In this document: piece after piece, positions 7,763 through 15,555 of the stretch | How the letters are laid out: each line of letters begins with the position of its first letter | How positions within the stretch are numbered: the first letter of the stretch is position 1 | NCBI RefSeq assembly: GCF_018614055.1 | Contig: NZ_JAGGPB010000029.1 | Span: 62,001 to 126,000, forward strand | Source: Streptomyces sp. ISL-98 | Lineage (GTDB): Bacteria > Actinomycetota > Actinomycetes > Streptomycetales > Streptomycetaceae | Reading direction: 5' to 3' | Length of the DNA: 64,000 nucleotides | Made by a program: the position numbers and the translations under genes | Notes under the pieces: generated by a model | The model's input: the letters and a program-made list of their open reading frames with translations, nothing else | Databases searched by the model: none | What the model was told of the DNA's origin: nothing

Positions 7763-8197
7763 GTGATTCACCGTAGGCGGCCCGGGGCGGGGAAGAAAGT
7801 CGGGGGCCCGGGCTCTCGGTCAACGCCCCAGGTACCTCACCGGTCACACTTGTGTCACAGGATCACGACGATTGTTTGCCGTGAAGCCCTTCACCCGATA
7901 GGGCAGTTCCGCGCGGGGAGAGTGTGAATTCCGGGGCCCTGAAATGATCACTGAATAGTCTCTCCGTAATTCTTTCGACGCACCCGCCGGCCCGCTCTCC
8001 CGAATTCCCCCCGCCAGGAGCGGCGCAGAAAGCTGACGGGCCGTAGCGAATTCACGGACTCCGCACACAATCCGCACCGTCCGGCGAGCCGGCCGCGTAC
8101 GCACCCTGTCGGATCCGGGGCCCGCGCGAGCATCATGTTCCCCAGCCCGAGTACGAGCCCGGAGTACGAGCCCGACGTACAGCTAGGGGGTACATCG
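7763..8197. other. Intergenic region upstream of ctaD
   Basis: About 435 bp with no convincing gene, between the divergent I78 inhibitor and ctaD. It holds TGTG-T-CACA (about 7850-7858), an AT-rich stretch at about 7935-7975 likely to contain a promoter, and a tandem 13-bp repeat just ahead of the ctaD binding site. Confidence 0.55.
8149..8174 (+). repeat. Tandem 13-bp repeat upstream of ctaD
   Basis: GAGTACGAGCCCG occurs twice head to tail (8149-8161 and 8162-8174), ending 24 bp before the ctaD start. It could form part of the leader or have arisen by slippage. Confidence 0.6.
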
Positions 8198-9910
8198 ATG
8201 GGGACGGACACCGCCGAGGCGCTCGCGGGGCCCGCACGGGTCCCGCAGCGGGGCCGGGTGATCGTGGACTGGCTGACGACCACCGACCACAAGAAGATCG
8301 GGCACCTCTACCTGATCACGTCGTTCGTCTTCTTCCTGATCGCCGGCCTGATGGCGCTGATGATGCGCGCCGAGCTGGCCAGGCCGGGCCTCCAGCTGAT
8401 GAGCAACAACGAGTTCAACCAGGCCTTCACGATGCACGGCACGATCATGCTGCTGCTCTTCGCGACCCCGACCTTCGCCGGCTTCGCCAACGAGATCATG
8501 CCGCTCCAGATCGGCTCGCCCGACGTCGCGTTCCCCCGGCTGAACATGCTCTCGTACTGGCTGTTCCTCTTCGGCGGCCTCATCGTCCTCGGCTCGCTGC
8601 TCGTCCCCAGCGGCCCGGCGAACTTCGGCTGGTTCGCGTACGCCCCGCTCAACGGCCTGGAGCGGTCCCCCGGCATCGGCGCCGATTTATGGATCATGGG
8701 CCTGGCGCTCTCCGGCTTCGGCACGATCCTCGGCGCGGTCAACTTCCTGACCACCATCATCGGGATGCGCGCGCCCGGCATGACCATGTTCCGTATGCCG
8801 GTCTTCACCTGGAACGTCCTCTTCACCTCGATCCTGGTGCTGATGGCCTTCCCCGTACTGGCGGCGGCGCTGCTGGTCCTGGAGGCGGACCGGCGGTTCG
8901 GATCGATGGTCTTCGAGGCCGAGTCCGGCGGGGCGCTGCTCTGGCAGCACCTCTTCTGGTTCTTCGGCCATCCCGAGGTCTACATCATCGCGCTGCCGTT
9001 CTTCGGCATCATCACCGAGATCATCCCGATCTTCTCCCGGAAGCCGATCTTCGGTTACGTGATGCTGGTCGGCGCGACCATGGCCATCACCGGGCTCTCG
9101 GTGGTCGTCTGGGCGCACCACATGTTCGCGACCGGCGCGGTGCTGCTGCCGTTCTTCTCGTTCATGTCGTTCCTCATCGCGATCCCGACCGGCGTGAAGT
9201 TCTTCAACTGGACGGGGACGATGCTCAAGGGCTCGCTCTCCTTCGAGACACCGATGCTGTGGGCCGTCGGCTTCCTGGTGAGCTTCCTCTTCGGCGGCCT
9301 GACCGGCGTCATCCTTGCCTCACCGCCGCTCGACTTCCATGTCACCGACTCGTACTTCGTGGTGGCGCACTTCCACTACGTCGTCTTCGGCACGGTCGTC
9401 TTCGCGACGTTCGCGGGCTTCTTCTTCTGGTGGCCGAAGTTCACCGGCAAGATGCTCGACGAGCGGCTCGGGAAGATGCAGTTCTGGACGCTGTTCGTGG
9501 GCTTCCACACCACGTTCCTGGTCCAGCACTGGCTGGGCGCCGAGGGGATGCCGCGACGGTACGCCGACTATCTGGCGGCCGACGGCTTCACGATCCTCAA
9601 CACCGTCTCCTCCATCGGCGCGTTCCTGCTCGGCCTCTCCACGCTGCCGTTCCTCTACAACCTCTGGAAGACCGCCAAGTACGGGAAGAGGGTCGAGGTC
9701 GACGACCCGTGGGGCTACGGCCGTTCGCTGGAGTGGGCGACGTCCTGCCCGCCGCCCCGCCACAACTTCGTCACGCTGCCCCGCATCCGCTCCGAGTCGC
9801 CCGCCTTCGATCTGCACCACCCCGAGTACGCGGCGATCCAGCAGGCCGCCCAGGTCAGGCCTGCGGCCCTCGATCCAGAGCGCGTGCGAGGAGATCACGG
9901 GCCGACCTGA
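8198..9910 (+). CDS. ctaD: Cytochrome c oxidase subunit I (aa3 type), orphan copy
   Basis: A 570-residue haem-copper oxidase catalytic subunit that reduces O2 to water and pumps protons. Twelve membrane helices are visible. The haem a ligand is in FTMHGTIMLL. The copper-B/tyrosine element is FFGHPEVYIIALP, the second copper-B pair is in WAHHMF, and the two histidines of helix X are in VVAHFHYVVFG. The ATG at 8198 has a GGGGG binding site; an upstream in-frame ATG at 8135 would add an unlikely extension. It stands alone: no subunit II, III or haem A synthase gene is near, unlike the main ctaCDFE-bc1 cluster of Streptomyces elsewhere, so it is probably a second copy sharing subunits. Its last 56 bp overlap the 3' end of the convergent WYL regulator gene. 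Confidence 0.95.
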   Translation: MGTDTAEALAGPARVPQRGRVIVDWLTTTDHKKIGHLYLITSFVFFLIAGLMALMMRAELARPGLQLMSNNEFNQAFTMHGTIMLLLFATPTFAGFANEIMPLQIGSPDVAFPRLNMLSYWLFLFGGLIVLGSLLVPSGPANFGWFAYAPLNGLERSPGIGADLWIMGLALSGFGTILGAVNFLTTIIGMRAPGMTMFRMPVFTWNVLFTSILVLMAFPVLAAALLVLEADRRFGSMVFEAESGGALLWQHLFWFFGHPEVYIIALPFFGIITEIIPIFSRKPIFGYVMLVGATMAITGLSVVVWAHHMFATGAVLLPFFSFMSFLIAIPTGVKFFNWTGTMLKGSLSFETPMLWAVGFLVSFLFGGLTGVILASPPLDFHVTDSYFVVAHFHYVVFGTVVFATFAGFFFWWPKFTGKMLDERLGKMQFWTLFVGFHTTFLVQHWLGAEGMPRRYADYLAADGFTILNTVSSIGAFLLGLSTLPFLYNLWKTAKYGKRVEVDDPWGYGRSLEWATSCPPPRHNFVTLPRIRSESPAFDLHHPEYAAIQQAAQVRPAALDPERVRGDHGPT

Positions 9911-10829
9911 TCCGGTCCGTGAGCTCCGGCGGCTCGACCACCTCGAAGTCGAAGCCGAGCAGCAGGATGTGAATGACCATGACATCGAGACTGGACGCCC
10001 CGGTGCGCAGCAGGCAGCTGTGCTCGTCGACGGCTTCCAGTACGCCGTCGCTGGGGCTGACCGCTGGTGCCGCCTCGGCCAGCGGCACGCGCAGCCGGAT
10101 CACGCCGTTCGCCGCGTACGCCGCCGTGGACACGCCCTTGGAGACGTACGCCGCGAGGTCCTCGGCCGGGGGATCGCGCGGGACGAAGCGCGGGCCGTGC
10201 GGCGGAGTCGGGGTGATCCGGTCGGCCCGGAACGTACGCCAGTCGGACCGGTCCAGGTCCCAGGCGACGAGGTACCAGCGGCGCTCGGTGCAGACCAGGC
10301 GGTGCGGCTCGACCGTCCTGCGGGACGAGCTGCCGCTGTGGTCGCTGTACTCGAAGCGCAGCCGCTCGCTGTCCCGGCAGGCGTTGGCCAGTTCGGTCAG
10401 CACCGAGGCGTCGACGGTGGACGACTGGGGGCCGCGCAGCATGGGGACGGTGAAGGCGTTGAGCGCGCCGACGCGGCGGCGCAGCCGACTGGGCAGTACC
10501 TGTTCGAGCTTGGCCAGGGCGCGTACGGAGGTCTCGCCGATGCCCTCGATGCCGTGGCCCGCGGCGGTGCGCAGGCCGACCGCGACGGCCACGGCCTCCT
10601 CGTCGTCGAGCAGCAGCGGCGGCAGCTCGGCGCCCGCGCCGAGCCGGTAGCCGCCGCCCGTACCGGGGCTGGCGTCGACGGGGTAGCCGAGCTCGCGCAG
10701 CCGGTCGACGTCGCGGCGTACGGTGCGCGGCGTGACGCCGAGACGGTCGGCGAGGGCCGGGCCCGTCCACTCGCGGTGGGCCTGGAGCAGCGAGAGCAGG
10801 CGCAGCAGACGTGCGGAGGTCTCCAACAT
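9855..10829 (-). CDS. YafY-type regulator: HTH plus WYL domain
   Basis: A 324-residue transcriptional regulator. Residues 1-60 form a DeoR-like winged helix (WTGPALADRLGVTP then RTVRRDVDRLRELGY). A WYL domain at about 140-230 carries the signature RRWYLVAWDLDRSDWRTFRADRI. A C-terminal WCX-like region follows. WYL domains bind nucleotides or nucleic acids in known members. The ATG at 10829 is preferred over upstream starts because it begins at the conserved ETSARLLRLLSLL helix and lies just behind a 25-bp palindrome (10849-10873), a likely autoregulatory operator. The 3' end overlaps ctaD by 56 bp on the other strand. It follows a glycosyltransferase and an unknown gene on the same strand, but the operator suggests its own promoter. 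Confidence 0.87.
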   Translation of the reverse strand: MLETSARLLRLLSLLQAHREWTGPALADRLGVTPRTVRRDVDRLRELGYPVDASPGTGGGYRLGAGAELPPLLLDDEEAVAVAVGLRTAAGHGIEGIGETSVRALAKLEQVLPSRLRRRVGALNAFTVPMLRGPQSSTVDASVLTELANACRDSERLRFEYSDHSGSSSRRTVEPHRLVCTERRWYLVAWDLDRSDWRTFRADRITPTPPHGPRFVPRDPPAEDLAAYVSKGVSTAAYAANGVIRLRVPLAEAAPAVSPSDGVLEAVDEHSCLLRTGASSLDVMVIHILLLGFDFEVVEPPELTDRIRSARDLLARALDRGPQA

Positions 10830-10848
10830 GGAGGCGAGTCTGCCAGCG

Positions 10849-10873
10849 TTCGAGGACAGCTTCTGTCCTCGAA
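10849..10873. promoter_or_regulatory. Palindromic operator of the WYL regulator gene
   Basis: Arms TTCGAGGACAG and its exact complement CTGTCCTCGAA, separated by CTT, lie 20 bp upstream of the regulator start. A perfect 11-bp dyad so close to the start strongly suggests a dimer-binding operator. It contains the GGACAG...CTGTCC core that I associate with WYL/YafY regulators in Streptomyces, from memory. Confidence 0.65.
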
Positions 10874-10895
10874 CACCCAGAGTCGCCTCCAACGG

Positions 10896-11723
10896 CTAGT
10901 TCGCGGAGTCCAGTCGCACACTCAGGTCGTTGTCGACCGTGTAGTACGGATAGGCCGTCGTCGGACGCGCCGCTCCCTCGACGGGCAGCACCGGGTAGCG
11001 GAAGACGCCCTTCTTCTCCCATACGTCGTCCAGGATCCGCCCGATCCGTATCCCGGCGGAGTCGCCCGCGGCGCACAGCCACAGGTCCCACAGCCGCTGC
11101 TCGTCCCCGCGCCCCTCGGCCAGCGGCGCGTACGCCAGCGTGAAGCCGAACGTGCCTTCCTCGCCGCCCGTCACCGGCACCCGGTGCACGTCCTTTTTCG
11201 CGCCGCGCAGCCTGGCCTCCACCGCCGCGTCGGCGCCGAGCACGGCCCCGTACAGCCGTCCCTCCACCGTCATCGCACTCTGCCCGAAGGTGATGGCCCC
11301 CGCCTCGGCGTGCGGCGCGCGCAGCCAGGCTCGCACCGCGAGCTTGCCGTCGGCGGTCGGATACGGGATGCGTACGGCGACCTGTGCGCGGCCCGGGTCG
11401 GGGTGGCGGTCGACGAGGGAGCGCAGGTCGCGGACGCCGGGCTCGATGCGCTCCTCCCCCGCTTCGCCCCCGTGGTCGGTGAACGCGTCCCAGCGGCCCT
11501 CGCGCAGTTCGACCGTACTGGGCAGCACGGCGCGCAGTCGGCCCTCCCCCGCGGGGGTGAGCGGCAGCCGCATCTCGTCGGCGGCCGATGTGCTGCCGCG
11601 CCGCCGCAGGACGAGCACCGCGCGGGGCGAATCCTCACCCACGATGTCGAAGGTGATGCCGCCCGCGGAGTCCGCGATGCAGTCGGCGCGCGGCGGCCCG
11701 GTGCGGGTCGGGGTGGTGGTCAT
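10896..11723 (-). CDS. Conserved hypothetical protein, beta-rich, coupled to a glycosyltransferase
   Basis: A 275-residue protein with no recognisable catalytic motif. It has no signal peptide or membrane helix. Predicted content is mostly beta: ITFDIVGEDSPRAVLVLRRRG, LAVRAWLRAPHAEAG, FGFTLAYAPL, and a C-terminal YYTVDNDLSVRLDSAN. The pattern resembles carbohydrate-binding or immunoglobulin-like beta-sandwich modules sometimes attached to wall-polymer transferases, but this is only an impression. Its start ATG overlaps the stop of the upstream glycosyltransferase gene (ATGA), so translation is coupled and the two products are probably made in equal amounts and work together. It is followed after 66 bp by the WYL regulator gene. 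Confidence 0.75.
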   Translation of the reverse strand: MTTTPTRTGPPRADCIADSAGGITFDIVGEDSPRAVLVLRRRGSTSAADEMRLPLTPAGEGRLRAVLPSTVELREGRWDAFTDHGGEAGEERIEPGVRDLRSLVDRHPDPGRAQVAVRIPYPTADGKLAVRAWLRAPHAEAGAITFGQSAMTVEGRLYGAVLGADAAVEARLRGAKKDVHRVPVTGGEEGTFGFTLAYAPLAEGRGDEQRLWDLWLCAAGDSAGIRIGRILDDVWEKKGVFRYPVLPVEGAARPTTAYPYYTVDNDLSVRLDSAN

Positions 11724-13003
11724 GCGGTCTGCCCTTTCCGGAGCACGGAGGCGGCCTTGTAGCGGAGGGAGTACGCCCCGTCGAGCACCGCTCCCCGGGA
11801 GAGGTACAGGGCGTCCTGGAGGCGGCTGCGCGAGCGGCCGTTGGCGCCGCGCGCGACCAGCTCGGTGAACAGGGCCTCGTGACGTTCGGCGATCCGCGCC
11901 GGATCGAAACGGGCCGAGCTCTTCAGTGCTGCCGCTCCCATGGTGCGCCGCAGCTCATCGTCGTTGATCAGGCCGAGGAGCGCATCGGCGACCGCGTCGG
12001 CGTCGCCGCTCGGCACCAGCCGCCCGTCGACGTTGTCGGTGATGATCTCGCCCGGGCCGTGCGGGCAGTCCGTGGAGACGACGGGCAGTCCGCAGCGCAT
12101 CGCCTCGACGATGGTCATGCCGAAGGCCTCCAGGCTGGAGGTGACAGCGGCGATCGAGCCCTTGGCCCATTCGGGTTCTATGGGGTTGGTGGTGCCCATC
12201 AGGAAGACGTGGTTGAAGAGGCCGCGTTCGTTGATGAGGGCGCGCAGGGCGTTCTTCTCGTTGCCGGTCGCGTCGCCGTTGCCGTAGATCCGCAGCCGCC
12301 AGTCGGGGCGGGCGGCGACCACCTTGGCAAAGGCCTCGACCAGCAGGTCGTACCGCTTGACCTTGGTGAGGCGGCCGGCCGCGACGACCCATTTGGAGCT
12401 GGAGTCGGCCGGGGCGACGGCGGGTACGGGCACGCTGTTGGGCACGGCGTCGATGCGTACGCCCGGCAGCTTGAGGCGGGAGCGGTACGCGGCGGCGTCG
12501 GCCTCCGTCACGGTGGTGACGGCGTCGAGGAGGGCGTAACGGTGGCTCAGTTCACGGCGCAGCCGGTAGCTGTGGCTGTCGAGCGTGAGGTGCTCCTGGC
12601 CGACGCGGACGGGGCCGCGCCTGGTCTGCCGGCTGATGTGCACATTGAGTCCGGGGCGGGTTCCGACAACGATGTCCGCCTCCATGGACTTCAGGTGCGC
12701 GGCGATGCGCGTGTCGGTGAGGCGGCTGTACTGCCGGTGCCTGCTGTCACCGGCGGGGAAGACCTTGGCGGGGAGCGCGTACTGCGCGTCGTCGCCGTCG
12801 TAGCCCGGGCTCTTCTTCCGGAGATCGACCAGATGACTCAGGCGTACGTCGGCGGGGGCGCCCAGCGTCGGCTCGTCGCGATGGCGGAAGACCGAGACGA
12901 TCTCCACGTCGTGCTGCTCGGCCAGCGTCTGGGCAAGGTTGAACGTCGTACGGATCGTCCCGCCGATGCCGTAAGCGTTGTGCAGAAGGAATGAAATGTG
13001 CAT
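11720..13003 (-). CDS. Glycosyltransferase, GT4 (GT-B fold)
   Basis: A 427-residue retaining glycosyltransferase. The N-terminal acceptor domain starts MHISFLLHNAYGIGGTIRTT with the Gly-Gly loop of GT4 enzymes. The nucleotide-sugar domain begins near KWVVAAGRLTKVKRYDLLVEAF (residue about 205) and contains SSLEAFGMTIVEAMRCGLPVV, the E-x7-E motif of this clan. There is no membrane span, so it acts at the cytoplasmic face, probably on a cell-surface glycan or wall-linked polymer. The final 40 residues (GRSRSRLQDALYLSRG) are basic. It is translationally coupled to the unknown gene downstream. Upstream there is 168 bp to the next gene with an AT-rich promoter region and a TCACA...TGTGA dyad. Confidence 0.85.
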   Translation of the reverse strand: MHISFLLHNAYGIGGTIRTTFNLAQTLAEQHDVEIVSVFRHRDEPTLGAPADVRLSHLVDLRKKSPGYDGDDAQYALPAKVFPAGDSRHRQYSRLTDTRIAAHLKSMEADIVVGTRPGLNVHISRQTRRGPVRVGQEHLTLDSHSYRLRRELSHRYALLDAVTTVTEADAAAYRSRLKLPGVRIDAVPNSVPVPAVAPADSSSKWVVAAGRLTKVKRYDLLVEAFAKVVAARPDWRLRIYGNGDATGNEKNALRALINERGLFNHVFLMGTTNPIEPEWAKGSIAAVTSSLEAFGMTIVEAMRCGLPVVSTDCPHGPGEIITDNVDGRLVPSGDADAVADALLGLINDDELRRTMGAAALKSSARFDPARIAERHEALFTELVARGANGRSRSRLQDALYLSRGAVLDGAYSLRYKAASVLRKGQTA

Positions 13004-13056
13004 ATGCCGACGTGACCCCCGTGATGTTCCGCGGACGGCGCGATGGTCCGCCTGCC

Positions 13057-13070
13057 GTCACAAATGTGAC
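13057..13070. promoter_or_regulatory. Inverted repeat upstream of the GT4 gene
   Basis: GTCACA-AA-TGTGAC, a perfect 6-bp dyad, lies 54 bp upstream of the glycosyltransferase start in an AT-rich stretch. Its half-sites resemble Crp half-sites, but the spacing and order differ from the Crp consensus, so another regulator is possible. Confidence 0.35.
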
Positions 13071-13171
13071 TGTACTTGGCGGTCTCGAATTGGTCTGGTC
13101 CGCGTCAAATCGTTCTTTAACGGTTGTGGCATCGATAGCACAACCAGGCAACCAATCTCCGCTTTTGTGCA

Positions 13172-14461
13172 TCAGGGCCGGTATGGAAGTTGCGGAACGG
13201 TGAAGCAGTTGCGGGTCATGTCCCCGCCCTGCGTCACCCAGCCGTCCCCGTCCTTCCACCGGGCCACGGACAGACAGGTGCGACTGGTCTTCGGAGGCTC
13301 GGCCCTCTTCTCGTACGTCACAGGAAGCAGCAACCCCCTTGCTGTGTACGACTGTTCGCGGTTGATGTACGCCTCGACGCACCCCCGCGTGAGCTTCGCG
13401 GCGCAGGACTTCGCGGCGTCCGTGAACCACATCGCGGCCGCCCATCCCTCCAACTGCCACTGCGACAGCGACCGGCCCTTCATCGCCTCGCGGAACTCCC
13501 GTACGGCCGGGTGGCTCTCGTCCTCGTAGTTGCGGCTGGACCCGGTGACCCACAGGGCGTTGCGGCAGCGCGGCGCGTTCTTGAAATCCTCGGGGACGGT
13601 GGCGGACCAGTTCTGGACATTGGTGACCTTCGCGGTGACCTCCATGCCCACCGCGTCCATCGCCTCGCACAGCTGGGCGTTGCCGTGCGCATCCATGGCA
13701 TCGAACACCAGGTCGACTCCGCGGTCCTTCAAGTCCGCTGCCACGGCACGGAAGTTCGGCAGCGCGAAGTCCACCTGCTCGGTGACCACCCGGTAGCCCT
13801 CGGCCTTCAGGCCCTGGGTGATGAGCCGGGCGTACGCCGCCGACGCCGACTGGTTGTACGCGACCACCGCGGCGGTGCGCGCGCCCTGCTCGCGCTTGAA
13901 GTAGCGGTAGACCTCGGTGCCGCCGTACAGGGTGCCGTTCCAGCCCGGCTCGGAGCCGGTGCGCGGGGCCTGGCTGCCGTAGATGCTGTACAGGTGGGGG
14001 TAGGTGTCGTACGCGGTGCCGATCGGCTGGCCGCCGATGTCGGGGACGCCGGCCTTTGCGACCAGCGGGGCGCCCGCGTAGTCCAGGGCGGTGGTCGCGA
14101 CCAGCGCGAAGACCTTCCGCTCGTCGACCAGCTTGTGCACACAGTCGTTGTTGCCCACGCCGCTGCCGCCGTCGTCGCAGGTGAACACCTCGACCTTGCG
14201 GCCGTCGATGCCGCCGTCGGCGTTGAGGGCGTCGAAATAGGCCTTGGCGCCGTCCCTGGGACCGGTGAACGCCTCCCCGCCGACGGGGCTCGTCGCGCTG
14301 GTGATGATGCCGATACGTACCGTCGGCCCGGCAGTCCCGGTGGGCGGCGGCGCGCTCCCGCGATCCTCGAAGTCGCTCTCGGGCAGCCGGCTGCCGCAGG
14401 CGGCGCTCAGCAGGAACAGCGCCGCGAGCAGCAGGGATTCAGCAGCCCGGCGCGGTCGCAT
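13172..14461 (-). CDS. ABC transporter substrate-binding lipoprotein, branched-chain amino acid type
   Basis: A 429-residue periplasmic-binding protein of the LivJ/type-I fold. The ATG at 14461 gives a lipoprotein signal (RRAAESLLLAALFLLSAAC) with the lipobox SAAC and acylated Cys22. The mature part begins VRIGIITSATSPVGGEAFTGP, the usual first strand and ligand loop of this family; GAKAYFDALNADGGIDGRKV is the next diagnostic stretch. The start lies inside the upstream lipoprotein gene (23-bp overlap), so the two are coupled. Permease and ATPase genes for the same type of system are divergent, starting at 15556. Together they form one importer. Ligand identity (amino acid, amide or other) cannot be told from the sequence. 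Confidence 0.87.
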   Translation of the reverse strand: MRPRRAAESLLLAALFLLSAACGSRLPESDFEDRGSAPPPTGTAGPTVRIGIITSATSPVGGEAFTGPRDGAKAYFDALNADGGIDGRKVEVFTCDDGGSGVGNNDCVHKLVDERKVFALVATTALDYAGAPLVAKAGVPDIGGQPIGTAYDTYPHLYSIYGSQAPRTGSEPGWNGTLYGGTEVYRYFKREQGARTAAVVAYNQSASAAYARLITQGLKAEGYRVVTEQVDFALPNFRAVAADLKDRGVDLVFDAMDAHGNAQLCEAMDAVGMEVTAKVTNVQNWSATVPEDFKNAPRCRNALWVTGSSRNYEDESHPAVREFREAMKGRSLSQWQLEGWAAAMWFTDAAKSCAAKLTRGCVEAYINREQSYTARGLLLPVTYEKRAEPPKTSRTCLSVARWKDGDGWVTQGGDMTRNCFTVPQLPYRP

Positions 14462-14966
14462 TGCCGCTGAGCTTGACCAGCGCGCACAGCGTCTTGGCGG
14501 AGACCTTCCACACGTTGTCCTGGAGGACGGACGTGCCCTTGCTGTCGGGCAGCGCGGGCTGTCCGCCGACAAGCAGGTCGTACGTCACATCCGCCTCGGT
14601 GGCGGAAGTGAACTTGACGTCGGTGACCTTCGCCGAGGACTTCTTGGCGTTCGGGTCACTGCCGAAAGCGGTCAGCAGGGGCCGCAGCACCTCCCCGTTC
14701 TGCAGCACCTTCACCTTTTCCTCAGTCGTCGCCGTGGCTTCGAAGAACGTCTTCCAGTTCCTCTCGACCTCGGCCCTGGCCGCTGCCGGGTCGGCGGGCG
14801 CGTTGCCCTCCGGGGTCACCGGGGCGCTGGTCGCGGGCGGCGGCGACGGCGGCGTCTCCTCACCGTCGTCGTCATCCCCGCAACCTGCCGCTGCGGGTAC
14901 CAGGATCAGCACTGCGGCCACAGCCCAGGCCGCGGTACGAGTACGAGGGTGTCTGCCGAGGACCAT
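14439..14966 (-). CDS. Lipoprotein, MTB12-like
   Basis: A 175-residue lipoprotein. The ATG at 14966 (GGTGAG binding site) starts a signal peptide with lipobox AAGC and Cys29, followed by a very acidic, proline-rich linker (DDDDGEETPPSPPP). Residues about 60-170 resemble the C-terminal domain of the mycobacterial low-molecular-weight antigen MTB12, a cystatin-like fold: FFEATATTEEKVKVLQNGE, then VKFTSATEADVTYDLLV, then NVWKVSAKTLCALVKL. The molecular role of that family is not known to me. It precedes and overlaps the gene for a solute-binding lipoprotein, so it may be an accessory surface factor of the importer. The promoter is shared with the divergent permease operon across a 144-bp gap. 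Confidence 0.75.
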   Translation of the reverse strand: MVLGRHPRTRTAAWAVAAVLILVPAAAGCGDDDDGEETPPSPPPATSAPVTPEGNAPADPAAARAEVERNWKTFFEATATTEEKVKVLQNGEVLRPLLTAFGSDPNAKKSSAKVTDVKFTSATEADVTYDLLVGGQPALPDSKGTSVLQDNVWKVSAKTLCALVKLSGNATAPGC

Positions 14967-14995
14967 CTGGCTCACCACCGGGTGTCCGACGAGCA

Positions 14996-15017
14996 CATCG
15001 GGCCGTCCGGCCCGATG
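14996..15017. promoter_or_regulatory. Hairpin/dyad in the divergent promoter of the ABC importer locus
   Basis: CATCGGGCC, loop GTCC, GGCCCGATG: a perfect 9-bp dyad in the 144-bp gap between the two transporter half-operons. It could be an operator controlling both sides or a leader hairpin. Confidence 0.4.
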
Positions 15018-15110
15018 CTTCCAGGGTCTGTCGCTTCACGGCATAGTGCAACGTATCCGCCGCGAAGGACAGGCTCGTACAGAACCGCAAGTTCCTCCCA
15101 GGGGGTCCCC

Positions 15111-15551
15111 GTGCAGAGGACGCGACCGCGCGAGAGGGCGCTGCGCCCCGTGCTGTGGGCCGGTCTGGCGGCCCTGGCCGTCGGTGCGGTGCTCTGCGTG
15201 ATCGGCTGGTACGGGGTGTCCGGTGAGCGTTACGCCGAACGGCAGCTCCCGTACCTCGCCTCCTGCACCGTGCCCGGCGCGGCGCTCATCGTCGCGGGTG
15301 CGGTGCTGCTGACTTCGCGCGGCGGCCAGGGGCCTGACGCGACGACGGATCAGCACACGGAAACGGAAGCGGAGCCGGTCGAAACGCCGCCGCCGTCAGC
15401 CGAAGGGCCTCTGCTCCGCGTCCCCGGCGGGACACTCCTGCACCGGCCCGACTGCCCGCTCGTCACCGGCAAACCCGGCGCCGCGCCGCCGGACGACACC
15501 TCCGGCGCTTCCGCGCTCAAGCCCTGCCCGATCTGCCGGCCCGAGGTCTGA
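15111..15551 (+). CDS. Small two-helix membrane protein with CxxC tail
   Basis: A 146-residue protein starting at a GTG with an AGGGGG binding site. Two membrane helices follow a basic N-terminus (about 14-35, PVLWAGLAALAVGAVLCVIG, and about 50-70, CTVPGAALIVAGAVLLTS). After an acidic linker the C-terminus reads LHRPDCPLVTGK and KPCPICRPEV, with three cysteines, two in a CxxC pair. This could bind metal or form a disulfide. It lies 4 bp ahead of the permease gene, so it is co-transcribed and probably translated with the importer. I do not recognise the family. Conserved placement in front of a permease would argue for an assembly or sensing subunit. Confidence 0.7.
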   Translation: MQRTRPRERALRPVLWAGLAALAVGAVLCVIGWYGVSGERYAERQLPYLASCTVPGAALIVAGAVLLTSRGGQGPDATTDQHTETEAEPVETPPPSAEGPLLRVPGGTLLHRPDCPLVTGKPGAAPPDDTSGASALKPCPICRPEV

Positions 15552-15555
15552 CCCG

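Noticed and set aside
13087..13105. DasR-type site (dre) upstream of the GT4 gene
   Set aside because: TTGGTCTGGTCC matches only one half of the dre palindrome, and the second half does not fit.
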